In this document: positions 35,301 through 44,200 of the stretch, in pieces
Layout: each line of letters opens with the position of its first letter
Numbering within the stretch: position 1 is the first letter of the stretch
Source: Bacteriovorax stolpii
Lineage (GTDB): Bacteria > Bdellovibrionota > Bacteriovoracia > Bacteriovoracales > Bacteriovoracaceae
Length of the DNA stretch: 64,000 bases
Direction: 5' to 3'
NCBI RefSeq assembly: GCF_002872415.1
Contig: NZ_CP025704.1
Span: forward strand, 2,790,001 to 2,854,000
The notes under the pieces: model-generated
The model's input: the letters and a program-made list of their open reading frames with translations, nothing else
Database searches by the model: none
Told to the model about the DNA's origin: nothing
Made by a program: the position numbers and the translations under genes

Positions 35301-38220
35301 CTTCAAATCTTTCGATTGTTTCTTTCTTAAAAAGATCTACACGGTACTCAAATCCCCCTTCAATCTTTTTATCACTTGCTTTAATCCATAGATCTAAATC
35401 AGTATGAACGCCTTCTTTATCAATATTGATTTGAGTGTAAGCCGTGTTGTTTAACATCGCTCCACGGTTACTTACGTCTTGGTAAGAAAAGAATGTCTGA
35501 AATAAGCCAGGGTGGCCGTTTTCTCTAATCGGCGCCACTTTATTAAGCACCATTTGAAAAGGCGCAAGCTGGTTATCAAAGGCCTCGAGAGCGGTTTGAG
35601 TGACAGCTTTTAAGTTTTCTTCAAAAGAATGACTTAGATGCAGGGCCGATCTAAGAGTTAAGGTGTTAACGAAATACCCAATCGTCTGCATGACTTCATC
35701 AGAAGGTCTTCCACGCACAGGAATCCCTACGATAATATCTTTGATATCCGACTCTTGATCAACATATCTAGCGAGAGTCACTTTGAAGGCCGTCAAAAAG
35801 ACATTAAAGAGCGATGAGTTCTGCTCTTTAGCGTATCTTCTAAGTTTCGCCGACTGATCTGCTGTAAGGGTAAAGAAAATGCTTTTCCCGTGATTATTGG
35901 CCACCAACGGTCGTTTGTAATCAAGCGGAAGCTCTAAAACGGGAAGAGTTCCCCTTAGTTTATTTTCCCAAAAAGAGAGCTGAGAAGAGATTTTATCCTG
36001 AACAATGTGGTTATTTAACCAGCTTGTATAATCAATATATGAGACTTCAGGATTTTTTTCAAAAACAGGATTTTCTCCTCTGATCAAGGCAGAGTAAACA
36101 ACATTGAGCTCTTCAAAGAAAATATCAAAGCTCCAGCCATCCCAGATTGCATGATGAATCATGAAATAGAAGACAAAATCTTCATGCCCAAGCTGATACA
36201 ACTTGGCCCTGAACATTGGGGCTTCTTCTTTATTAAAAACATACTTTGACTCTTTATCTAAAAGAGCATGAATGTTTTCTTCTTTGGCATGCAGAAGCTC
36301 AAGCTTAAAATGAGACACTAAGTGTGAATCATAAACTTTTTGATTAAGCACTCCATTTTCAGAAACGATGGCCGTTCTAAGCGATGGGTGCCTATTCATT
36401 AAGAATTGAATTGTTTTTTCCAGAACTTTTACATCCAGTGCACTCTTAACCCTGATTGAGGCAGGAAGATTGTGCATGGTCGTATGAGAATCAAGCTCCT
36501 CTATATACCAAATCTGTTTTTGATTATGACTTACCGGAAAAGTCGTAAGTCCGGTTGGAGTGATTTTAGGAAGCAGAACCTCTCTCGATTTCTCCAGAGT
36601 TCCTGCGATATACTGACCCAACTCCAGGATTGTTGGGTATTCAAAAATATGGCGGATATTAATCGGCGTTTGGAACTCACCTTCCAGCAGTGCCGCCACT
36701 TCGATGGCCAGGAGCGAATGTCCTCCAATCGCAAAAAAGTTATCGTCTACGGTAATGGCGTTGTCTAAAAGAACTTGAGTCCAGATGCGCTTAATTTTAT
36801 CTTCAATTTCAGGATGGCGCTTAGTGACCTTCTCTGCCTTTTTCTCTGAAACTTCTTCAGTTTTATCTGCCGGAATTTTTAAATTAGGCAGGTTAAAATC
36901 CAAAATCCCTTTAGTTGAATTTTGAATCACCAGATTCATCAAATCAATGTAAGACGAAAGCCAGTTCTCAATCGTTGCTAAACTAAAAAGATTCGTATTG
37001 TACTGGCACTCTAAAATTAATTTATCACCGGTGCTTACAGCATTGATGAAAATTTCGAAGTTATCATACTCTCTGGCAATAGTTGTATATGAAGCCTTTA
37101 CGTCCTCAAACTTGAGCCCCTGATCTGGCGCTTGTTGATCAATATTGAACACCACATTTAAAAGCGGCATTTGAGAAGGATCGCGCTTAAGACTTAAATC
37201 TTTAACCAGAGGTCCATATGAATAGAACTGATGATCAAAAGCATCCAGCATTTTTGATCTTGTCGATTTCATATATTGATTAAACGGGGTGTTTTCTTTA
37301 ATCGTCGTTCTCAGAGGAAGAAGATTAACCATGTGACCGATTAACTCATTTTGCTCCAGCGCCGGCTGAGAGGCCGAGGCCATACCAACCACGATGTCTT
37401 CAGATTTTGAAAGTTTAAAAAGCAAAAGATTAAAGGCCGAGATCAAAGTGCTGTAAAAACTGCACCCTTGAGAGTTCCCAAGTTTTTTCATTCCTCTGAC
37501 TGTGTCCACAGGAATAACCATGTCGTAACGGGCACTATTAAATGTCCTGAAGCTTGGTCTTTTATAATCGATTGGAAAATTATTTGTTTTTAACGGCGTT
37601 TTGAATTCATTAAGCCAATATGACTTATGCTGGCTATTTAATCCATTTCTATATTCATAAACAGCAAAGTCAGCAAACTGAGGAGTTGCTTCAAGAAGAA
37701 TTCTCTGCCCTTTACAAAGGGCCACATAAAACTGGCTTAATTCCGTTAATAAGATCGCCAGGGACCAGCCATCACATACAATGTGGTGAGCAGAAAAAAG
37801 AAGTGTGTAACTTGATGAAGATGTTTTAACTAAAGTGGCACGGTAACAAGGCCCACGAACCAGATCATATTTAAATTGAACTTCAGCTCTTTTTAAAACT
37901 TCCAGCTCACTTCTACTTCTGCCCGTGTAATCAAGAAACTTGATTGGTGTTTCTTGGTAAGCCTTAACAAAAAAAGTTTTACCGTCACTGCTAAAAGCAG
38001 CTCTTAAGGCATCGTGTTTTTTTATCAGTTCCTGGTAAGCAAGATTTAAAATGTCATGGCGAAGGTTTCCGTCAAAATCAATCGCAAGCGACTCATTATA
38101 ACATAACGTCGCTTGCCCATCCATAACGATTGAAGCCCAGATTTCTCTTTGCGCTTCTGTTGATGGCACGGCCTTTACCAAAGGCCCTGATTCGAATGGA
38201 TCGTAAGTGACCTTTTTCAT
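29398..38220 (-). CDS. Non-ribosomal peptide synthetase: C-T-C-A-T-C-A-T-TE
   Basis: 2940 residues from ATG 38220; an in-frame GTG at 38250 is also possible. Approximate order: C1 15-440 (HHIVCDG), T1 470-545 (GGHSLL), C2 555-990 (HHAIWDG), A1 1013-1505, T2 1530-1600 (GGHSFY), C3 1618-2050 (HHAIWDG), A2 2078-2570, T3 2590-2660 (GGNSLL), TE 2690-2935 (GGSMGG, distal SHERF). All condensation His motifs and carrier serines are intact. No epimerase. Module 1 lacks an A domain. Pocket residues read from A1 and A2 are both D-I-L-Q-L-G-M-V-W, two conservative changes from the Gly code as I recall it. The TE releases the product as acid or ring. Confidence 0.95.
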   Translation of the reverse strand: MKKVTYDPFESGPLVKAVPSTEAQREIWASIVMDGQATLCYNESLAIDFDGNLRHDILNLAYQELIKKHDALRAAFSSDGKTFFVKAYQETPIKFLDYTGRSRSELEVLKRAEVQFKYDLVRGPCYRATLVKTSSSSYTLLFSAHHIVCDGWSLAILLTELSQFYVALCKGQRILLEATPQFADFAVYEYRNGLNSQHKSYWLNEFKTPLKTNNFPIDYKRPSFRTFNSARYDMVIPVDTVRGMKKLGNSQGCSFYSTLISAFNLLLFKLSKSEDIVVGMASASQPALEQNELIGHMVNLLPLRTTIKENTPFNQYMKSTRSKMLDAFDHQFYSYGPLVKDLSLKRDPSQMPLLNVVFNIDQQAPDQGLKFEDVKASYTTIAREYDNFEIFINAVSTGDKLILECQYNTNLFSLATIENWLSSYIDLMNLVIQNSTKGILDFNLPNLKIPADKTEEVSEKKAEKVTKRHPEIEDKIKRIWTQVLLDNAITVDDNFFAIGGHSLLAIEVAALLEGEFQTPINIRHIFEYPTILELGQYIAGTLEKSREVLLPKITPTGLTTFPVSHNQKQIWYIEELDSHTTMHNLPASIRVKSALDVKVLEKTIQFLMNRHPSLRTAIVSENGVLNQKVYDSHLVSHFKLELLHAKEENIHALLDKESKYVFNKEEAPMFRAKLYQLGHEDFVFYFMIHHAIWDGWSFDIFFEELNVVYSALIRGENPVFEKNPEVSYIDYTSWLNNHIVQDKISSQLSFWENKLRGTLPVLELPLDYKRPLVANNHGKSIFFTLTADQSAKLRRYAKEQNSSLFNVFLTAFKVTLARYVDQESDIKDIIVGIPVRGRPSDEVMQTIGYFVNTLTLRSALHLSHSFEENLKAVTQTALEAFDNQLAPFQMVLNKVAPIRENGHPGLFQTFFSYQDVSNRGAMLNNTAYTQINIDKEGVHTDLDLWIKASDKKIEGGFEYRVDLFKKETIERFEECFFHVLNALFDNKGTALKNLSPIPRHQETLILREWNNTASDMSSFVPFHKLFMENARITPEKVAIETSQGQMTYGELDKLSTRCANKLMELGVGRGDLVGISLTRDFHLLIAIFGALKAGAGYVPLDPAFPQERLDYMIESARPKALLSEESLAPRFLNTKVHLISDFINNSALDYELKDVKSSLNDTAYVIYTSGSTGKPKGVELGHLSVINFLLAMRNKNLMAPHDKLLAVTTLSFDIAVLELYLPLISGGSVYLATSSEAMDGQVLKKILETKKISVMQATPSTWRLLLASGWKGDKSLKILCGGEAFPIDLAKTLTPICLEVWNMYGPTETTVWSSCKRLLPTDEVITIGSGIDNTTLYVLDENHKHRPIGASGELFIGGIGLAKGYFGRSDLTEERFVADPFIPGAKMYATGDLARFRANGEVECLGRNDGQVKVRGYRIELGEIEAQIAKLDGVLEAAAITSEYRAGDVRIVAYIKSKQTLEERKLREQLVKVLPAYMIPSHFIAIDDLPKTLNGKIDKKTLTKMNAAKIASGNTVVEVTPSEKTEPAQTLKRNLETEKVIKDVWSKILHKNDISVEDNFFAIGGHSFYVIEVVFQLKNLLKRPVSIKDINDYPTIMTLASHLEKAAATSEVHLPVIAKSDLNSFSVSRNQLQIWFLEGVNKSTIMHNLPAAMRVKSKLDKNALEKTIHCLIARHPSFRTVLKMESGMLVQKVLGENEAMFKPRLEVVKAREDEAINQIKKDAKVLFNISEAPLFKAKLYELGHDDYIFSFVVHHAIWDGWSFEIFFEELNTAYSALVKGEVPCFNKDPENTYIDYTVWLENLIASGGLNHEVNFWKEKLSLPLPVLELPVDFKRPLVASHNGASIPFTLSGERAKLVRDYARNHQTSVFNVMLTAFKTTIARYMDQEDGASDVIVGIPVRGRHHEQVMQTIGYFVNTLALRSVIDHSKSFEENLKIVSKNTTESLDHQLVPFQVILNQMPQIKDASRSPVFQTFFSYKDITERVPLLNGSPYSFVEIDRASTHTDLDLWINAGTDKIEGGFEYRIDLFKQETIERFADCFFHVLDGLFKNQNIPLKHVDSIPAKQQELILKDWNNTASDMSTFVPFHKLFMENAKRNPEKVAIETSKGQMTYRELDKLSTRCANKLIESGVKRGDLVGISLTRDFHLLIAIFGALKAGAGYVPLDPAFPQERLDYMIESSNPKALITESSLASRFLIKQNLLTLEFITDPKYDYELKDVGSSLEDTAYVIYTSGSTGKPKGVELGHLSVINFLLGMKHKNLMKNDDKLLAVTTLSFDIAVLELYLPLISGGSIYLATSSEAMDGQVLKKILETKKISVMQATPSTWRLLLASGWKGDKSLKILCGGEAFPIDLAKTLTPICLEVWNMYGPTETTVWSSCKRLLPTDEVITIGSGIDNTTLYVLDENHKHRPIGASGELFIGGIGLAKGYFGRSDLTEERFVADPFIPGAKMYATGDLARFRANGEVECLGRNDGQVKVRGYRIELGEIEAQIAKLDGVLEAAAITSEYRAGDVRIVAYIKSKQTLEERKLREQLVKVLPAYMIPSHFIAIDDLPKTLNGKIDKKTLTKMNAAKIAENAPVEMQPLAQIKVSEVASIQDEFDTFMKKTWMDVLGISDLKASDNFFDVGGNSLLAVQMYAKISEKYNLDLPLALLIEASSFQSFKTVVYSKIEKTSVPVYEAAANVMPQTLQIYKSLVIIKASGKKNPFFCFHGVGGNVLNYITLMPAAKNDRPLMALQSVGLLNANDLPLQTVEEMARAYVREIRLIQPEGPYLLAGGSMGGMVAFEAAIQLMDAGEKIEKLIMFDTFGPNLDLQNYVEKDERTFLEKVKSALLIKSKKFFLNSQISVCRFFGKLPPLPALLHEIESTNYKALWKYYPKKRYEGDIDLIRANVEKVGWYSDPLLGWDGIVKGEIRTYEISASHERFIESPELIAVLKKLI
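30506..31302 (-). repeat. Near-identical A-domain segment, copy in A2
   Basis: About 797 bp that match 33701-34497 with only four differences that I can find by eye. It covers the A-domain from about the A4/A5 core to its end, including most of the substrate pocket. Sequence on both sides has diverged normally, so the boundary is sharp. Confidence 0.9.
33701..34497 (-). repeat. Near-identical A-domain segment, copy in A1
   Basis: Partner of 30506-31302, offset 3195 bp (1065 codons, one module). Even third codon positions are conserved, which suggests recent homogenisation rather than selection on the protein alone. Confidence 0.9.
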
Positions 38221-38251
38221 TTTATCACCGCTCGAGTCCTTATACACCACT

Positions 38252-41200
38252 CTATCCCTTTAACTTGAAGTACTCTCCTGCATTTTCTGGATCTTCAACG
38301 AACCACGCAGGGTTTCCTTTTTCATCTCTACCAATCTTGGCTCCGACCATTGGGGCACCTTTTTGATCGAAAATTTTTGGATCCAGATCGATATCAATAG
38401 TTGCATTATTCGTTAGGAATAAGCCCATTGCCTGCATTTCTCTTACAGACTCTTTAAACGCATTTAAGACTTCTGCGAGCTCCGCATCTGTGTGCGCCAG
38501 GTTTACGAACCAAGGGAATCCGTCATAGACGTGAACACCTTTATATCTTAAAAGAGCAAAAAGGATTTCACCACCGTTAATATCCGACTTCCACTTTGGT
38601 TTCATAAGCGATCCAAAGTTGTCCATCTTAATTGGTGCTTGTTCTGTAAGTAAGAACAAGTTTAAATCGTCTACAAATTTTTGGGCCTTTTTGTTCAATT
38701 GATCAAGACGCTCTACTCCACCTTCTTTTAAAATTTCCAGTGCACCTTTTGCTGCTGCAAGTGCCAATGGGTGACGGACAAATGTACCTGCGAAATAAGT
38801 CACTCCTACCGTTGGTGTTGACTCATCTCCGTATTGCCAGTGCCCTCCATCAAGTGCATCCATATACTCTGTCTTTCCTGAAACGATACCGATTGGCATT
38901 CCACCACCGACGATCTTTCCGTATGTACAAAGGTCTGCGCGTATTCCGAAATACCCTTGGGCCCCTGCTGGGTGAACTCTAAAACCAGTGATGATTTCAT
39001 CAAAGATTAAACAAGTCTTGGACTCAAGAGTGATTTTTCTCACTTCTTTTAAGAATTCTTGTGGGTGAAAGTCTGAACGTCGGCTTTGCACTGGTTCAAC
39101 TAAAACGGCAGCTACTTCATGGGCCATTTCTCTGATTTTTTGTAGAGATTCTGGTGTTCCATAATCTAACACGATCATGTTTGAAACTGCTTCACCGTTA
39201 ATTCCCGGAGCAGCTGGGTATGACTTCCCGTTTTTTGCTCCTCTTAAAATAACTTCATCATTGATCCCGTGGTACGAACCACTAAAAACGATGATCTTCT
39301 CTCTTCCTGTAACAGTTCTGGCAATTCTCATTGCTCCTAAAACGGCCTCTGAACCAGTATTACAAAAAGCTGTTCTTTCATTTCCAGTTAATTCATTAAC
39401 CAGGTTAGACACTTCAGCAACCAATGGGTGCTGAGGTCCAAGCTCAATCCCTTCCTCAATCTGGCGAAGAACGTATTTTTTAATTCTCTCGTTTCCATTA
39501 CCAAAGAAGTTAGAACCGAAACCACAAGTCATATCGATATACTTGTTGTCATCTAAATCCCAAAGGGTTTGCAAGTATGATTTCTTCACAACGATTGGGT
39601 AAACGATTTCTTTGCTCTCTGGCTTAAATCCCGTTACGACACGTGGATCAGCATGGTTTACACGGTTGTCCTGCGTGAATTTCTTTGAACCTTTTGTTTT
39701 AGCAATATATTGATTAAAGAAATTTTTAACTTTTGGATTCTCTAGCAGTTTTAGCTCTGAGTTTTTCTCTGCAATGATCCTTGCTTGAGCACCGAACGCT
39801 TCTTTAACATTCGTTACGCTCACCTTTCCTTTTTTAGGAGCTTCTTCTTTTGCTGCAGGAGCTTGAGGCATTGCCTGAGAAGCCGTTGGTGCAGGGATTT
39901 GGATTTGTGCTTGAGGAGCTACTGTTTGTGTCGCAGGAGAAAGAGCGGCCATTGGTTGACCACTTAAAAGCATAATCTGCTGAGACATTAACTCAAGCTG
40001 ACGGTTGATGATTGACTCTAGCCCTGTCCCCGTTGTCGCTGGGCTCAGAGTTGGAATGATCACATTATTTTGTGCTGGTATTGGTGCAGTCATGACTACT
40101 TGTTGCTGAATCGGAGCTGGAGCCGCCGGAGCTGGAGCAATACTTGCTGCAGAAGCAGGTGCCGGAATTGCCGGAATCTGAACTTCAGGAACAGGACTTG
40201 CCGCTGCTGGAGCATCAACCTTTATATCCACTTTATCAACTAAGTGATTAGCTAACAGGTTAATTGATGCATAATCTTCCATCAATTGCCTGAAAGTGAT
40301 ATTCACTTTTAATTCTTTCTTTAATAGAAGTGCCACCTGAGTGAGAAATAATGAATCCATTCCCATTTCTAAAAAGGTCACATCATTGCCATAGCTTCCG
40401 ACTTCCATTCCGGAAGATCTTTCGAAAATCTCGACAAGAGTGTTTTGAAGAGCGGTTAATTTTGCATTCATAGGCTTTTCCTCAGTGCGGGGTTCTGATT
40501 TTGTATATAAAGTTTTAGTAAGAGCTTTTTTCTTGTGATCAAGCCACAGCCTGTTTTCTTCAAAGATATAAACAGGGGCAATCACCTTTCTTCTGTCGCT
40601 TTCTTGAAATTGAATCGATGGATCGCTTACCTTGAGTCCTGACAACCACAGGTCTCCAAGGGCCTTATTAAACGACGCCATTTCTACTTCAGTCTTAGCA
40701 CCCATAAGAGTGACGATCTTAGCGTCTGAGCCTGAGACAAAACTCATCTCTTTCTTTGCCAGATTCGTCAGGATATTTTTTGTTCCTACTTCTAAAAGCA
40801 GGATATTCTTTTGTCCTAAAATCTTATTAATGGTACGGGCAAACTGCACCGTATCCACAATATGATTTGCCCAGTACGAGGCTTCCCCAAAAAGATCCGA
40901 CTCAAGATTAGTCGTCACTGTTGAGTACATGCTTGTCGTTGGTTTATTGAGAGTCAGTCCTTTTAAGAAAGCCTCAAACATTTCAACCGCTGGCTTCATC
41001 ATGCGCGAGTGGAAGGCGTGCGATGTTTTAAGCTCAATCGCTGCAATTCCTTCCAGGGCCAGCATTTCTTTTAATACCAGAACCTTTTGAGTTTCTCCGG
41101 CCACGACACATGAAGCTGATCCATTAACGGCCGCGATATCTAGTTCAAGATTCGCCAGACGCTTTTGCAAGTCCTCTTCAGGCATTCCTACTGAAAGCAT

Positions 41201-44200
41201 CATGCCTGTTGGAAGTGACTGCATGATCTCTGCTCTCTTAGCAATAGCACGCAGACCATCTTCTAATGAGAAGACTCCATTCATTGTCGCCGCTACGAAC
41301 TCCCCAATGCTGTGACCGATATAACCTTTAGGATTAAAGCCTAAAGCTTTGAGAGTCATCGCCAGTGAGTACTCGACGATAAAAATTGCTGGCTGAGAGT
41401 AGAAGGTATTATTTAAGCTCTCTTCCGAGCTCTCACTCAGAATAATGTCTTTAATATTGTACGAAAGATGCTTATTAATCAGTGTGCAACACTGATCGAA
41501 TAAATCTCTAAAGACAGCGTTGGCCTCATAAAGACCTTTTCCCATTTGCTTATAATGTGAGCCTTGCCCAGGGAACATAAAATAAAGTTCTGGAGTTTTA
41601 GTGAACTCTCCAGTTCCTGAATTGGTCCCGTTAATTTTGGCCAGGTCATTATGAGAGCTTGCCGAAATAAAAGACCTGAACTTGTAGTCCCTTCTTCCCG
41701 TCTCAAGCGTATAAGCAATTTTCTTCCACTCGGTGATGTCTGATTTTTGTAAGAAGTTCAGAAGCTCGTCTCTCATCAGTTTCATCTGTTTTTCAGTTTT
41801 AGCTGAAATCTTAAAGAGTGTCGGGCTCTGATCGTGAATTGAATTTGAAGCTTCCGCTTTATACTCTTCAATAATCACGTGAGCGTTTGTTCCCCCAACA
41901 CCAAAAGAAGAAATCCCCGCCCTTCTCGGCCCCTGAGTTTCAGGGAAAGGACGAGTTTCATTCGTAATGATAAAAGGAGAATTATCTAAATCTAATAGTG
42001 GATTTGGGTTATGGAAATGAGCCGTTCCCGGAATCATTCCCGTCTTCACGGCCTTCACTGCTTTCATAAAGCTTGCCACACCAGCTGATCCTGTTAAGTG
42101 ACCAAGGTTGGATTTTAATGAGCCAAGATAGCAGTAATTTTTGGCTGCCGTTGATTTTCTAAAAGCTTTAGTTAAAGCTTCTACTTCAATCGGGTCTCCA
42201 ACAGGAGTCGCTGTTCCATGGGCTTCAATGAAGCCAATTGTATCTGCAGTGATATTTGCGTCTTTTTGCGCGCGAAGGATGGCCTCAGCTTGCCCCATTA
42301 CACTTGGAGCTGTGAAACTCATCTTGTTGGATCCATCGTTATTGATCCCAACACCTTTAATGACTGCTAAAATATTATCGCCATCTCTTTGAGCATCAGA
42401 GAGTCTCTTTAAAACGACAACACCACCGCCATCAGTGAACACTGTTCCCGTGGCCTCGCTATCAAATGAACGGCACTCACCGTTTTTCGTTAAAATCCCG
42501 CCTTCCTGGAATAAGTGTCCAGTGTGAGGAGCTCCAGAAATAGAGATCCCTCCGGCCAGGGCCATGTCGCAATTTTTTAAACGCAAGCTATTAACTGCTT
42601 CAATGATGGCCACTAAAGAAGTTGAGCATCCTGTATGAATTGAAAGCGCTGGTCCTCTAAGGTTTAATTTAAAGGCCACACGTGTAGCAATATAATCTTT
42701 TTCCAGACCAAGCATGACATTGAAGTCGCCAATCATGGCCACTTTTTCCGGGTACTGATCAACCAGGCGGTTGTATTTCGAGTTCCCCATTCCAGCAAAC
42801 ACTCCAATAGATCCCTGGAAGTTTTCTGAGGTGTAACCCGCAAGCTCCAGACCTTCGTGAGTAAGTTCCAGGAATTTTCTTTGCTGAGGATCCATCAACT
42901 CTGCTTCACGCGGAGTCATCCCAAAAAATTTGTTATCAAATGATTCTTGCCCCGGGTAGACACCTTCGGCAAAAACATAATTTGGATCGTTGCTCATTTC
43001 TTCTGAGACATCCGGATTGATTTCATCTTTTGAGAAAATTTCAATACTGCTTCTTACGTTAATCAAGTTCGTCCAGAACTCATCAACATTTTTGGCGCCC
43101 GGGAATCTTCCGGCCATACCGATAACGGCAATATCATTTGAGATAAGACCTGTGTTCAGGTCATCTCTTTCAAACAGAGCATCTAGTTCATCTCTTTCAT
43201 TATTCATGAAAGCGGCAACCTTTCTAATGGTTGGCAATTGGAAAAGATCGACGACTGTCAGCTGTTTTTCAGATACGAGATTGATGTCGATTAAGATCTT
43301 AATGGCCATCAGCGAGTTACCGCCAAGGTCAAAAAAGTTATCATCAATACCGATTCCCTGAATTTTTAAGTATTTTGTCCAAAGCTTTAAAAGCTTCGCA
43401 TGAGTTTCATTTTCAACCTCCGCGTACTCCACTGAAAGATCTGGTCTCTCATTGCTTGGAAGCGGAAGATTTTTATAATCCACTTTCCCCGACGGAGTCA
43501 GAGGAATAGCTTTTAATTTAATAAAGTGAGACGGTACCATATACTCAGGAAGCTCCAGGCGAAGCTTCTCGCGAAGTTCACCGATTTGAGCATTCCCTGT
43601 GATATAAGCACAGATCACATTTTCTTCGTTAAGTTCGACAACCTTAACCACACCGCCATCAACATGCTTTTGCTTTAGAAGAGAGACTTCAATCTCCCCA
43701 AGCTCAATGCGATAGCCCCTGATTTTAACTTGTCCGTCTTTTCTTCCCAGGAAAACAATATTGCCTTCCGGGTTTACAAAACCGATGTCACCCGTTTTAT
43801 AAATGCGCCCTAGTTTTTCATGGTCTAAGAAGCGCTCACTCGTTAGTTCTGGTGAATGAAGATATCCATTCGCCAGACATGTTCCTGCTAGGTATAAATC
43901 CCCTTCCACACCATCTGCGACAGGGTTTAGGTTTTCATCAAGGATATGAACTTGTGAGTTTTTAATGGCCTTTCCGATTGTTGGAAGCCCTGGCCATGCG
44001 TCGGGATTTCCTTCAAGAGTTAAGCTTGTTACAACGTGGGACTCACTTGGTCCGTAGTGATTATATAAGAAGGCTCCATTTAGTTTTTTAAAGAAGCTTC
44101 TGATGTTTGAAGTAACTTTTAACTGCTCACCAGCTGTCGTCACTTCTTTTAAATTCAAAGGAATCAAGTTGTGAGCAACGGCCACTTCAGAAAGGTGGTT

